From Mercurialis annua (lineage: Eukaryota; Streptophyta; Magnoliopsida; Malpighiales; Euphorbiaceae): a stretch of DNA of 64,000 bases. Both the position numbers and the translations under genes were made by a program. The notes under the pieces were generated by a model. The model made no database searches, was not told the DNA's origin, and saw nothing but the letters and a program-made list of their open reading frames with translations. The stretch spans positions 44,879,665-44,943,664 of the forward strand of contig NC_065570.1 of NCBI RefSeq assembly GCF_937616625.2. The letters are read 5' to 3'. Below, piece after piece: positions 40,346-52,065 of this stretch; position 1 is the first letter of the stretch; the number at the start of each line of letters is the position of its first letter.

Positions 40346-42090
40346 GATTTGCAGAAATGTCAAATTCAATGAAGATGCAACATGGAATTGGAAAAGAGAA
40401 GCCATTGAACCAGCAAGTCAGATTCCAATTCTTGATAATGCTCCTAATGAACAAGATGCAACCTCAAGTGATTCATCTTCAGACAGCAATACTGAAGTTC
40501 CAGTCAGAGGTACTAGATCTCTAAGTGATATTTATGAAAGAAGCAATGCTGCTGTCATGGAGCCGGATATATTTTGAAGTTGCTGTTAAGTCAAAATATT
40601 GGAGAGATGCAATGTAGGAGGAGCTGCATATGATTGGAAAAAATGAAACATGGGAACTTGTTGATAGACCAAAAGAAAATAAAGTGATTGGTGTACGATG
40701 GGTTTTCAAAACAAAATTGAACGCTGATGTTTCAGTCAATAAACACCAAGCAAGGCTGGTCGTGAAAGGCTATTCTCAACAATTTGGAATTGACTACTTC
40801 GATACCTTTGCGCCAGTAGCAAGGCTTGATACCATTAGGCTTCTAATAGCTATGTAAGCTAAAAAAGGTTGGAAAATCTTCCAACTTGATGTTAAATCAG
40901 CCTTCCTAAATGGGTATCTTCAAAAGAAAATTTACGTCGAACAGCCTCCAGGATTCATATCTCACGGGCATGAGGATAAAGTTTATCGATTGAAGAAAGC
41001 TCTTTATGGCTTAAAGCAAGCCCCAAGGGCCTGGTGCAGTAGAATTAATGATTATATATTGGAATGAGGCTTCAATAAGAGCATTAATGAACCTACTCTC
41101 TATGTGAAAAAGATTTCTAATGATTTGATGATTATATCGTTGTATGTTGACGATCTCCTAGTGGCCGCAGAGATCTGATCAGATACAACAATTTAAGGAC
41201 GAGATGCAAAGCTCTTTTGAGATGACTGATCTTGGTGAAATGACTTATTTTCTTGGTATGCAGGTACAACAAACTCAACATGGAGTTTTCATGAATCAAA
41301 GTATGCTAAAGAAATATTGAAGAAATTCAACATGTCCAATTGCAAATCAGTATCAACTTCATTGACATATGGAGAAAAGTTTAGCAAAGAAGATGGAGCC
41401 AAGAAGGTTGATGAGACCTTCTATAGAAGCATAATTGGTTGCTTGATGTATTTGATAGCAACCAGACCTGATATAGTCTATGCCATAAGTCTTTTATCAA
41501 GATTTATGCTAAGTCCAAGTGAAATTCATCTTAGAGTTGCTAAAAGAGTTCGGAGATATTTAAAAGGGACATTTGATTTTGGTGTTTTCTTTAAGAAAAC
41601 AACAAAACTAAAGCTAAAGGGCTACACTAGTAATGACTGGTCAAGCTCTCTTGATGACATAAGAAGCACCTCAGGCTATTTTCATTTGATTCAGGTGTAT
41701 TCAGTTGGTGTTCGAGAAAACAAGACATGGTAGCACAATCCACGACTGAAGCTGAATATATTGTTGCAGCCAATTCCACTAACCAAGCAATTTGGATAAG
41801 GAAATTGTTGGTTGAATTGAATTAAAGTAAAATTGAGCCTACTACTATCCTATGTGACAACCAATCTGCAGTTGCAATTGCTAAGGACCCAATTTTTCAT
41901 GGAAAGACCAAACACATCAATATTAAGTATCATTTTGTTAAAGAAGCGGAGAAAGAAGGAGAGGTTCGGCTTGTCCATTGCTATTTAAAAGTGCAGCTAG
42001 CTGATTTAATGACTAAAGCCTTGCTTAAAGGAAGATTTGAAGAGCTGAGACAACTACTTTTTGTTTCCAGCAATTCTGTCAAGAAGGAGA
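40346..42090 (+). pseudogene. Copia reverse transcriptase and RNase H
   Basis: RT motifs: [13 protein letters not shown] near 40700, [20 protein letters not shown] near 40795, [33 protein letters not shown] and the catalytic SLYVDDLLVA near 41140. RNase H follows with GCLMYLIATRPDIVYAIS near 41440, TTEAEYIVAANST and CDNQSAVAIAKDPIFHGKTK. Several stops (for example 40857 and 41066) and a frameshift near 41170 are present. Confidence 0.88.
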
Positions 42091-42092
42091 AT

Positions 42093-42336
42093 TGATAGAA
42101 AAATGACAGTATTGCTGTCAATATAAATATTTTGCTTTTGATACATGGGCTGATTTGTTTTGTTTCTCTATTAGCCCAATGATGTATTCTAGATTAGTTT
42201 AGATGGTATGTAAAATCTAGAAAATTCAAGTAAGACTAGTACTGATATAAATAGCTTTGTAAATACAACATATTAAGCTTTTTACTCCACCACAAAAAAC
42301 TGTTCTCTTTTCATTTTCTGTCTAAAAACTCCAATA
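42093..42336 (+). repeat. 3' LTR of the copia element, 81 bp shorter
   Basis: 244 bp, preceded by a purine-rich tract (AAGAAGGAGAA) before 42093. It matches the 5' LTR except for a deletion after GCTGTCAATATAAAT. Confidence 0.88.
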
Positions 42337-42341
42337 AAATC

Positions 42342-43250
42342 GTTAAACACATAGTCCAGAAATATTTAACTCTGCCCACTTTATGAAGCTGCAATCTGAA
42401 CCTCTGCCTATATCCATACCCAAACAGCTCGCAAACCAAACTCCACGCACCCAAAGACAATTCTTAAAAATATGATCAATCGTTTCATTAGTTCCACACC
42501 TAGAACATAACCCGTCTCCCACTTTAGTTTGGTGTAAAATAGAGCTTTTCATTGGCAGACCCAACCTCAATAATCTCCAAACAAAAGTGCTTGATCTTTG
42601 GGGGAGTCTTCATTTTTCCAAATACTGTTCCAAGCTATAGAGCAGTTAAGGGCCATTCAAAGAACTCACTTGTCTTTCATCATCTATGGCTAGAAAATAA
42701 GCTAATCTAACAAAAAATGCTCGGTTTTAGAGTAATGACAAATCAAAGAATTATTAAAGTTAGAATTTCTCCAAGCCATACTCAAAATAGTGCGAGCATC
42801 GAATTCTCTACAAGTTGCATTGATCACCTCGACATCCCAGCCAGTTCAGTCCAACTGCAACAAATCTTTCATAGTAAAATCCAAATCTACAGTTTCTTCC
42901 TTCGGGTAAGATCGGAATAGCCCATCTCAAGGTATCCAAGGGTCTTTGAACACATAAATTCTTTCTCCCTTTCCAATTTTCCAACGAATACCTTTACCCA
43001 ATAGAGGAATTGCACTGTGTGTAATTTTCCAAGTGTAGCTGGAGCCCTTACTTAATTTTGCATCGAGAAAAGAAGTTCGCGAGAAATATTTAGCTTTTAG
43101 TAATCTAGCAGCTAAATAGTTCTCATCATTAACAAGTTTCTACCCTTATTTCGCAAGCATTGCGGAGTTGAAACACTCGATATTCCGAAAACCCAAACCT
43201 CCACTTTTCTTAGCCAAACATTATACTCTTTAGGTAGGTTGGGTCGCAAA
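42342..43250 (-). pseudogene. LINE relic, upstream part: RT C-terminus and zf-RVT domain
   Basis: Reading the minus strand from 43250, decayed RT-tail motifs appear: KLVNDENYLAARLLKAKYFS, then SSYTWKITHSAIPLLGKGIR. At 42570-42343 the zf-RVT domain reads LCSRCGTNETIDHIFKNC. This is the upstream part of the LINE whose RNase H half lies at 36284-36971. The two halves join across the copia TSD. Confidence 0.82.
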
Positions 43251-44097
43251 ACCTTGATGCATGCCCTCTTGATGCATGTTTTAATGATGCTATATGTAAT
43301 ATAATATATTTAAAATTTAAATAAAACAAATATGATGAAAAATATCATAATTAAATAGTGCGATTGTAAGGAGAAATGCCTAGTAAAGTATATTTATAAC
43401 GCTGTAATAGTTAACTTGAAAGACGATTAACCGTTTTAAATTTTAAATTTAAATTTTAATCATAAAAATTTATATAAAATCTATTGATCGATTAATCAAT
43501 CCATGTCCCGCCCTAGGGATATTAAACTCCCTATATATCACCGAGTCATTCCAATATTATAAAAAAGGTACTAAATTTTAAATCGTTAAAAAACGGTCAC
43601 TAAGTTATCAAATTATTTCACTGGATGTCACTCAAGGCAAAACACACTTAACTTTTTACATTTATCCTACATGACATGTTATAATTACAAAAAAGTGTAT
43701 AATTCATTATCCTTTTTTAACAAAAGGATATAACTCAGTAGCTGTTTTGTAATTTGTAATAAATTTAATGACCTTCTTTTGATACGGTGACCTCTTTGAG
43801 AAATAATTTGATAAAATAGTGATTTTTTTTAACGATTCGAATCTTAATACCCTTTATGTAATCCTTGAATAACTCAATGACCCAATAAGTTTAATATCCC
43901 CCGCCCTAGTGCATGTTGTCAGACAATAAATTTTAGATAACATCGTTCTTGCGTAGTTACAAATGCCGACAAACTATTGCCATATGAGATAGATATTTAG
44001 TTTACCACGTCATCCGTGTACTGAGCTAATTATATTATAACACGTCATTAAAATGACGGCATTATTGTAATCTCACTAATAAAAAGTATAAAAAATA
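43251..44097. other. AT-rich intergenic, no gene seen
   Basis: No coding sequence, RNA gene or clear element ends. A paragraph near 43540-43900 (ACTTTGATACGGTGACC-like phrases) may be old MITE material but could not be bounded. Confidence 0.4.
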
Positions 44098-44357
44098 CTC
44101 CCTCCATTCCTTAATAATCGACGTTTTAGCCTTGTACACATAAATTAAGGAATGTAATTAATGCATATGAAATATATATTGTCCCTGCAATAACTCATAT
44201 AAGCATTTATTAGCTTTGAATTGTTTCAAGAGTAACATGTACTAATAAGGGTAAAATAGAGAAAAGGATTGTTAAAGTGCGTTGATAGTAGAGAACGTCA
44301 AACAAATTGGAATAAAATTTTGTATGTAGAACGTCATTTAATAAGGAATGAAGAGAG
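44098..44357. mobile_element. Stowaway MITE
   Basis: Left end CTCCCTCCATTCCTTAATAA and right end ATTTAATAAGGAATGAAGAG are near inverted repeats. TA flanks at 44096-44097 and 44358-44359. 260 bp, non-coding. Confidence 0.85.
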
Positions 44358-44359
44358 TA

Positions 44360-45805
44360 ACAAACAAAATTACAATTAATAATTATTTATAATTTCATCA
44401 ATATAATTTAATTTTTTTAAATAAATTACTTTTTTTAAATAATATAAAAATATTTTTCCAATATAAAACATGAATTAATTTGATTTAATTTAATTTATAT
44501 GAATAACATAAAAATTATAAATATGAGAGTTCGTTGAAGTAAAAAAATTAAAAATTATTTTTATATAAAATGTTTTTTTTTATAAAAAAAGACTATTAAA
44601 GATGTTCTAAATCATATAAAACTTAAATAGTCACACTTCCGACTCTTCCATTAAACGACATCTTCAATTATAATGATGCGCAAGAATAATTAATCGAACT
44701 ATGAGCTGAAGGTCGAAAGGCCCGCGCTTAAATTTTTTGGCAAATACATCACTGTTGTTAATTAAAACTTGAGACCATTATTAGTCATAGAATTTAACGC
44801 AGCTGTTATGGAGTCGCCTCCCGATAAGACTGGTATTACTTTCTCCAAATTTAGACAGATGAGTGATCTGATTCTAAATATATAATCCTAAAAAGTAACC
44901 ACATTTCTTCTGCCTTCTCTCGTCCTTCTTCTTATATCCTCTTGTTATCATTATATATTATAATAAAATTGTTATACTAAAAAAATAAAGAGAGAATAAT
45001 AAAAAAATGGCCAATTATGATAGTCTTTTATACTAAACACGTTTTTATATGGTCAAATTACAATCACTAATGTTATATTTACATTTATAGTAGAATTCTC
45101 AAAATTATTACATCCACCACCTACTTCACCATTAGCTGACACATGGCAAATTAAAAAAGACAAATTTGTTTATTCTCTCACAATTAATTTCGTCCTCTTT
45201 ATTCATCTCAATCTCACTATTTCTTCCGTCTTTTACATTATTATCTTTAATAAAATTAAAACAAAAATCCTGGGCCGAAAAAGTTCTCAATGCAATATAT
45301 TACGAAGCAATTAACAAATAAATTAATTTTGTTGACAAATTATTAATGAACTTAGTAATTACGATTAATTGATCTTTTTTTGATATTTTACTTTCTCAAT
45401 TTATAAACTAATTATCCTCTTAATTGCTAATTTATTCTCTTAACTTATAAGTTATTTTTTCAAAACGGAATTAAATGTCGTAATTGCTCTCTGCAATTAA
45501 TTTAATGCAAAGTGACTCTTCTTGTTTTTCGTTGGTGTCCATATCTTACGCTTTCACAAATTGAATTAGAAAAATCAATAACACGAGTCTCTTTTTAAGA
45601 GAGAAATTTTTTAACTTTTCTTCTAATAGAAATGAAGCTCATTAATCTTACAACTGGATTGGTTCCTAATTTGAATGTCTCAGCAGCACACTTCCTGCTT
45701 TTTGTTTGTATAACAACATAAACAAAGCCTTGATTTTTTTTATCAGAAGATAGAAATTTATACTATGTTAATTGTTAACAGAAATTAGCGGAGTTAGCTT
45801 GTATT
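44360..45805. other. AT-rich intergenic, no gene seen
   Basis: Very AT-rich. The stretch 45320-45480 has phrases (AATTTATAAACTAATTATCC) similar to 49200-49440 beyond the next element, so these may be old flanking repeat copies. Nothing else recognised. Confidence 0.4.
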
Positions 45806-46039
45806 TTTAAAATTGAGAAAATTACACCAAATCATCCAAAAACTCAAAAGTTTGTATAAATCACCCAACTTTTTTTTTTTTTGCAAAAATCCCTCAATTT
45901 TAAAAGATTCTTTTCATCCCTACCTTTTAATAGTTGTGATTACTATTTTATCCCTATGGTGTATTTTACCTATTGTGTTTTCATTACACCTAATAATTTC
46001 TCCTCATTTTACATAAACCGGCCAATTCTAACCGAATCA

Positions 46040-46210
46040 CCACCGGTCAGACCGTTATTAGCCGGCCAACAGTCGGACCACCGCGGTCAACGCCGGTCAA
46101 CGGCCGGACCACCGCGGTCAACGCCGATCAACGGCCGGACCACCGCGGTCAACGGCCGGACCACCGCGGTCAACGCCGGTCAACGGCCGGACCACCGCGG
46201 TCAACGGTCA
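46040..46210. repeat. GC-rich tandem repeat, CCGCGGTCAACG core
   Basis: Tandem units of the form ACCACCGCGGTCAACG and GGTCAACGGCCGG repeat about six times with small changes. GC content contrasts sharply with the AT-rich surroundings. An inverse fragment is in the opposite arm near 48680-48750. Confidence 0.85.
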
Positions 46211-46324
46211 GACCAATGCTGGTGAACGCCGATCGGACCACCAATGGTTGGTGGTCTGACCATTTTTAATGGTTGGACCAATACTTGTTTAATAATTAAA
46301 AATTAAATAAAACATAATATTGGG

Positions 46325-46390
46325 GTTAAGGGAATTTGAACCCTTGACCTCTTACAAGAATGACCAAGTGCTTTGCCATTAAGGCAAAGA
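46325..46390 (-). repeat. tRNA-like segment in the left foldback arm
   Basis: On the minus strand GCCTTAATGGCAAAGCAC resembles an A box and AAGGGTTCAAATTCCC a B box. It has no intact cloverleaf. An inverse relative lies at 48563-48630. Confidence 0.5.
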
Positions 46391-46739
46391 CTTATTGCTA
46401 TAAACATTTGCTCTATAATGTATATATATATTATATACATCTGATTATAAATTTATTAGAATGAAATTATTTTTATAGTATAAATTAAATATAAACTAAA
46501 AATCAGTTTAAATTAAAGTTACTATTAAATAAGTCTAATTTAATTTATTTAATAAATATTTACACAGTAAAAATATAAATATACATATATTTATATTTTA
46601 CACTCTTTATTAATACATGAGTAAGACTAGTAAGATATTTCACTTGTTAAAATTAAAAAATATAATGGTTTGTTGGTCAAATCCGAGGTGGTCGTGGTCG
46701 GATACGTGGTGGTGGGACCCGCCATGGTGGGCAAAAATT

Positions 46740-48260
46740 CAATATAAACCTAATAACGATTTAATGTCAACTCAATGACAACTTAATGTTAACTTTATTA
46801 TTTATACTATTAAAAATAATTTATAAAATGACAAATAAAGTAATAGTAATTTAAAAGCAAACTATCTAAAATTTTATTGACATGAGTCGAAAGTAAATTT
46901 AAAATAAATGAACTGAATATAAACTTAATATGAACTCAATGTCAACTTAATATAAACTCAAAGTAAACTTAATATAAATTTATGTCAACTTAATGTAAAT
47001 TTAATGTTCACTAAATATCAACTCAAAGTAAATATTTTGATAAATAATTATAAATTTTAAATGAATTTTTTTTTATTATAATAGTAAAATTATTTTTTTA
47101 TAATTCATACTTTTAAAAATAAACTAATTGTAGAATGAAAGTATATTATTTAAGATTTTTCGCAATGATTTATGTAAATTTAATGTCAACTCAACGTCGA
47201 ATCAATGTAAACTCAATGATGACTCAGTGTCAACCCAATATAAACCTAATGTCAACTCAACGTCGAATCAATGTAAACTCAATGATGACTCAATGTCAAC
47301 TTAATATAAACTTAATATAAACTTAATATGAACTCAATGTCAACTCAATATAAACTCAAAGTAAACTTAATGTGAACTTAATATAAATTTATGTCAACTT
47401 AATGTAAATTTAATGTTCACTAAATATCAACTCAAAGTAAATATTTTGATAAATAATTATAAATTTTAAATGAAATTATTTTTTATTATAATAGTAAAAT
47501 TATTTTTTTATAATTCATACTTTTAAAAATAAACTAATTGTATATTGAAAGTAAATTATTTAAGATTTTTTGCAACTATTTTTGTAAATTAATGTCAACT
47601 TAACGTCAAATCAATGTAAATTCAATGATGATTCAGTGTCCACCCAATATAAATATAATGTCAACTCAACGTCGAATCAATGTAAACTCAATGATGACTC
47701 AATGTCAACTCAATATAAACCTAATATCAACTAAATGTAAACTTAATATAAATTAAATTTAATATCAACTCAATGTCGACTCAATGTCAAGTGAATGTAA
47801 ATCTAATATCAACTCAATGTAAAATTGATGTAAACTACATGTCAATTCAAAGTAAATGTTTTAGTAAATTATTATAATTTTAAAAATTAACTTAATATTA
47901 ACTCAACGTCGACTTAATATCAACTTAATGACGACTCAATGTCAACTCAATGTAAACGTAATGTCAATTCAATGTAATCCTAATGTCAACTCAGTGTAAA
48001 TATCATGTCAATGCAATGCAAACCTAATGTCAACTCAATATAAATTTAATGTCAATCTGAAAAAGTAAATTATTTTAATTTTGAAATGTAACTTAATATC
48101 AACTCAATGTAAACTCAATGTGAACCTAATGTCAACTCGATGTGAACCTAATGTCAACTCAATGTAAACTTGATGAAGGTTACATGTCAATTTGAAGCAA
48201 TTTTTTTAGTAATTTATTATAATTTTAAAAACTAACTTAATATCAACTAAATTAACTTAT
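46740..48260. repeat. Minisatellite of AATGTCAACTCAATGTAAAC type
   Basis: Many imperfect copies of 10-12 bp words such as TCAACTCAATGT, TAAACTTAATAT and GTCAACTTAATG. A longer higher-order repeat is also visible: about 46960-47120 recurs at about 47380-47560. Confidence 0.85.
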
Positions 48261-48562
48261 ATAATTTATTTTGAGTTTATATCGAGTTGACATTAAGTTA
48301 ATTGTGTTTCTAATACATTAATTTATAAATTTATTTTAACTTAATTTACTTTAAGTTAATATTTAATTTACACTAGTATTAATTTAATTAGAATAAATTA
48401 ATTTAAATTTTAACAAGCGTAATATTTTATTAGTATTTTATAATAATATATTATTTATAATCAACCATTTTAATATGTTTATATTTAGTTTAAATGCTTT
48501 CTTATACATTATTAAAGAGTATATGTATATATATAAAAGAGTAAATAAAGACAACAAACATG

Positions 48563-48630
48563 TCTTGCCTTGATGGTTAGACACATGGACAAAGAATGAG
48601 AGGTCATGGGTTCTATTCCTACTAACAGCA
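48563..48630 (+). repeat. tRNA-like segment in the right foldback arm
   Basis: GCCTTGATGGTTAGACAC (A-box-like) and GGTCATGGGTTCTATTCC (B-box-like) mirror the minus-strand copy at 46325-46390. Confidence 0.5.
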
Positions 48631-48990
48631 AATTTATATTTTATTTAATTCTTTTAAAATATCACCACTATAGTTGATTGCCCGTTGACCGGCGTTTACC
48701 GCGGTGGTCCGGCCGGTCGGACCGAAAATTGGTCGGTGGCGGTTGGTTAGTTTGTCTAACCAAATCCACATTTGCCACGTGTCATCATTTGATTGATTCA
48801 AACATAGACCAATGAAATGTTGACAAATATCAAGGACAATATTGTCTCATTTTTTTTTATTTTGGGTTATGAGGGATTTTTGTAAACTTTTTATTTTTTT
48901 TGAGAGATTTTTGCCAAAATCAAAATGGTGAGGGAAAAGTGAAACACCATAGCATTTTTAGGGGATTTGTGTAAAAAACCCTTTAAAATT

Positions 48991-49811
48991 TAGATCAGAT
49001 AAACCACGGCCTGAAAAAGTACGTTGTTCGAACCCCCGACCTCAAGCGCAATAGCAGGACTTGGCCATTGGGCCAAGCCTTCACATGCAGACAAAGTCTT
49101 GTTCATAAGGCTCGATATACAACAAAACTTTTTACTCGGCAAGATAATAGTACAATGATTCAAACATGCAATTTGCCCCTTCAACTTATAAGCAATGCGT
49201 AATTAATATTAAATTAATTTTGTGAGCAAATTAATCACAAATTTGTTGTTTATGAGCAATTAATTCCATCTTGACAATTTACTCCATCAACTAGTGAGCT
49301 AATTGTTATATAAATTGGCAATTTGCTCCCTCAACTTATAAACTAATTTGTCCAAATGGGATGAATTGCTCATAATTTATCAAGTTCGCGACAAATTTGT
49401 CCAAAAAGTAACTTATATATTAATTATTCATTGCATAGAAGTTAAGAGGGTAAATTATCACTTAAATTTTCAAACATGTGCACTCACTTTCCATAGTTTA
49501 TTTTTTGGGTAATTGTGGAGAGAGAATCAAATGAAGAACTATAATATTAAAAATGACTTTATAAAAATAATAATAAACTAAACATATATTGAAAAATTAG
49601 TTGTTATAATTTATTATCAGCCTCATAGGAATCTCACATCAACTTTGAATTATTTGTATACACAATCGATTATTATTATTTATTTAGTTTACTTTAATAT
49701 ACTTTAAGCAAAAAAATATTAAATTAATTAAAATTTATATTAAATTATATGTGTTCTTATTAAACAATTATTAAGAAGGTAATAAATATATAGAATAAAC
49801 TTTTTATAAAT
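48991..49811. other. AT-rich intergenic with a minus-strand tRNA-like segment
   Basis: 49020-49080, read on the minus strand, has TGGCCCAATGGCCAAGTCC (A-box-like) and GGGGGTTCGAACAACG (B-box-like), so it is SINE-like or a decayed tRNA. The rest is AT-rich without a gene. Confidence 0.45.
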
Positions 49812-49815
49812 GAAA

Positions 49816-51040
49816 GGCCAAATAACCAAAAAGGCCAAACTTTTCGTGATTTTTTCATAAAAGTTCAAACCTTTCAATTTTATCCAATTTGTCCAGAAAT
49901 CGATTATTTGATTTCAATTTTGTCCAACCCTCAATTGGATTTCAATTTTGCCTCCGTGGCGCCTACGTGGCGCTGAAAAGACATGCCACTATGGCAAATC
50001 ATAGGTAAAAAGTGTATTTCAGTTCTTAGATTTTTTTAAAAGAACATTTACGCCCTCAAACTTTATTTTTTTTCAACTTAATTTTTTAAATAATTACCAA
50101 TTTTATATTTAACATTTTTTTTTACAAAATTTCACCCTCTTCTTCATTTAATTATCTATAAATAAAATAAAATTATAAATTAAACTAAATTAAATATTCC
50201 GCTCTCGCCGTCCGATAGAACTTTTTTTTCCGACAATTTTTTTAATCAAAATACTCAACCAAAAAACGCCACTCACCGCCACACCATTTTCAGGCCACTC
50301 GTTCAAAAAGAAAATTAATAATTAATTTTTTTTTACATTTGATGTAATATTATTTTACAATTTTTTCATCAACTCCGACACACCACCGCCGTTTTCCGAC
50401 ATTTACACCTACCGTCACCAAGGCCGGATTTTTTTTCCAACCGTTATTCTTCCATTAATGGAAGAACAACAGCCTGTTCTTCTAATGGAAGAGCAGCTGC
50501 TGCTTTTCCAAATGGAAGAACAACAGCTGCTCTTCCAAATGGAAGAACATATCTGTTCTTCCAATGGAAGAATGGTGGCCGGAAAAAATATTCCGGCCTC
50601 GGCGGCGGCGGGTAGAAATGGCCTGAAAATATTTTTATAAATTTTTAAAATTTAATTAAATTAGATTAAAATATTTTTTATTTTAATAATTTTTTTAAAT
50701 TTGGGTCGAAATTTCTTTTCTATCGAGATTGCAGAGGTGGTGTCCGGTAAGTTTGGGGTGGCGTATGGGTGAGTGTTGATTGGGTTAGAAATTTTATAAA
50801 AAAAATTGTCATAAAAAAAGTTCCATCGAACGGCGGAGACGGAATATTTAATTTGTTTTAATTTATAATTTTATTTATTTATAGATATTTAAATGAAGAA
50901 GAGGGTAAAAATGTATAAAAAAAATCTTAAATATGAAATTAGTAAGTATTTTAAAAATTAAGTTGAAAAAATTTAAAATTTGAGGATATAAAGGTTCTTT
51001 TAAAAAAAGTTAAGAACTTAAATGAATTTTTTATCGATAG
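49816..51040. mobile_element. Foldback element, left arm, centre and partial right arm
   Basis: The left arm starts GGCCAAATAACCAAAAAGGC. The right arm at 50580-51040 mirrors the inner part of the left arm (AAATATTCCGCTCTCGCCG versus CGGCGGAGACGGAATATTT), but its outer end is missing here. The centre (50455-50575) is an array of TTCCAAATGGAA palindromes, which explains the Met-Glu-Glu-Gln-rich reading frame there. A matching right terminus occurs at 54285. No transposase. Confidence 0.65.
50455..50575. repeat. Palindrome array TTCCAAATGGAA / CAGCTGCTG
   Basis: Several self-complementary words in a row: TTCCATTAATGGAA, TTCCAAATGGAA twice, TGTTCTTCCAATGGAAGAAC and AGCAGCTGCTGCT. The array is at the axis of the foldback. 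A short open frame here (61 codons) is a by-product, with no homology recognised. Confidence 0.75.
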
Positions 51041-51060
51041 GTTAATGTCAAAAAAATTAT

Positions 51061-51370
51061 GGGTTAATGTCAAAAAAAATCGCGAACTTTACACGTTTTT
51101 TCATTTTAATCACGCAGTTTAAATTTTCTCATTTTTATGCACGAACTACCATTTTTTTTCAAATTCATGCACGGCGCTGAGGTGACACTTATTCATTGGT
51201 GTAAAATGACCTCCACCTCAGCGAATTACACCAATGGAGTCGTGACACCTCAGCACCGTGCATAAATTTGAGAAAAAGTGGTAGTTCGTGCATGAAAATG
51301 AGAAAATTTAAACTACATGATTTAAATGAGAAAACGTGTAAAGTTGGTGAACTTTTATGTCATTGACCCT
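51061..51370. mobile_element. MITE copy 2, family starting GGGTTAATGTC, 8-bp TSD
   Basis: Closely similar to 1275-1584 along its whole length, including GCGTGATTAAAAT-type arms and the centre CCAATGGAGTCGTGACACC. Flanked by the perfect 8-bp repeat AAAATTAT at 51053-51060 and 51371-51378. A fragment of the same terminus (GGTTAATGTCAAAAAAATT) lies just upstream at about 51040-51058. Confidence 0.88.
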
Positions 51371-51378
51371 AAAATTAT

Positions 51379-52065
51379 AAATCAAAAAGTAACTTTCATG
51401 TGTTATTAAAAATAACTTATTTAAATACTATCTAAAATACACTACTTTAACTATTAATGCTAATACAAATATTCAGTGCTAATAGAATCCTAAACTAATT
51501 AACACTTATGATATGCAACATTGAAAAAAGAATACTGTAAAATAACTACAGAAAAATTGCTAAATTTTAATGGATAATTTTATATTAAATTATCATCTTT
51601 ACAATTTTTTTTATTTTAATAACAATTTTTAAAAGATGTCATATAAAATTTCCATCTTTCAATATTTTTAAATCTATGACTAGTTTAAAATTCAGCGTTA
51701 TTTTGCTGGTTAGGGTAATGAAAAATAATGTGACAGAAAACTACTATAAGAGTTAATTACATATTAAATCACCACCTTTATATAATTGTTTTCTCATTTT
51801 TAAAACAATCTTTTAGAAAAATTTCAAATGTATCACATATTTTCATGCTTTGAATTTAAACAGATTATAGATTTGAGAAAATATAAAAGATGATGACATT
51901 ATATGAAAACTTTTAAAAATATCGATTTAATAATAGAATTAGCCAATTTTAAAAGAACCTGTATATTATTTATCAAAGCAATTAATCAAGGGAGAAACAG
52001 TATTTAGGATAGAGTCATTCTGTCAATATAAATATCAATTTGTGTTTCCATCTGCGACATGAGAA
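51379..52065. other. AT-rich flank of the tRNA gene, nothing else seen
   Basis: No coding sequence or repeats with clear ends were recognised. It lies between MITE copy 2 and the tRNA-Thr gene. Confidence 0.5.

Larger units (their letters stand above)
36977..42336 (+). mobile_element. Ty1/copia retrotransposon, decayed, perfect 5-bp TSD
   Basis: LTRs 36977-37303 and 42093-42336 start TGATAGAAAAA. The direct repeat AAATC flanks the element at 36972-36976 and 42337-42341. Order is gag, protease, integrase, RT, RNase H on the plus strand, which is the copia order. Several in-frame stops and frameshifts make it non-autonomous. It interrupts a LINE and is itself interrupted by a hAT MITE at 38558-39321. 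Confidence 0.92.
45815..48981. mobile_element. Mutator-like foldback element, 3.2 kb, 9-bp TSD
   Basis: The left end GAGAAAATTACACCAAATC matches the reverse complement of the right end (GGGTTTTTTACACAAATC). The perfect 9-bp repeat TTTAAAATT flanks at 45806-45814 and 48982-48990. The arms mirror each other in order: AAAAATCCCTCA words, then GC-rich CCGCGGTCAACG words (46040-46210 and inverse at 48680-48750), then a tRNA-like segment (46325-46390 and inverse at 48563-48630). The centre is a TCAACTCAATGT-type minisatellite. No transposase. A 9-bp TSD suggests Mutator ancestry. Confidence 0.8.

Noticed and set aside
45881..46225. Arg/Thr/Pro-rich reading frame of 114 codons
   Set aside because: It is a translation of the GC-rich CCGCGGTCAACG tandem repeat in the left arm of the foldback element.
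46325..46390. Functional tRNA gene
   Set aside because: A and B boxes are present but acceptor and anticodon stems do not form; kept only as a tRNA-like repeat.
50458..50640. Met-Glu-Glu-Gln repeat protein
   Set aside because: The repeat comes from palindromic TTCCAAATGGAA words at the foldback axis; no homology or codon signal was seen.
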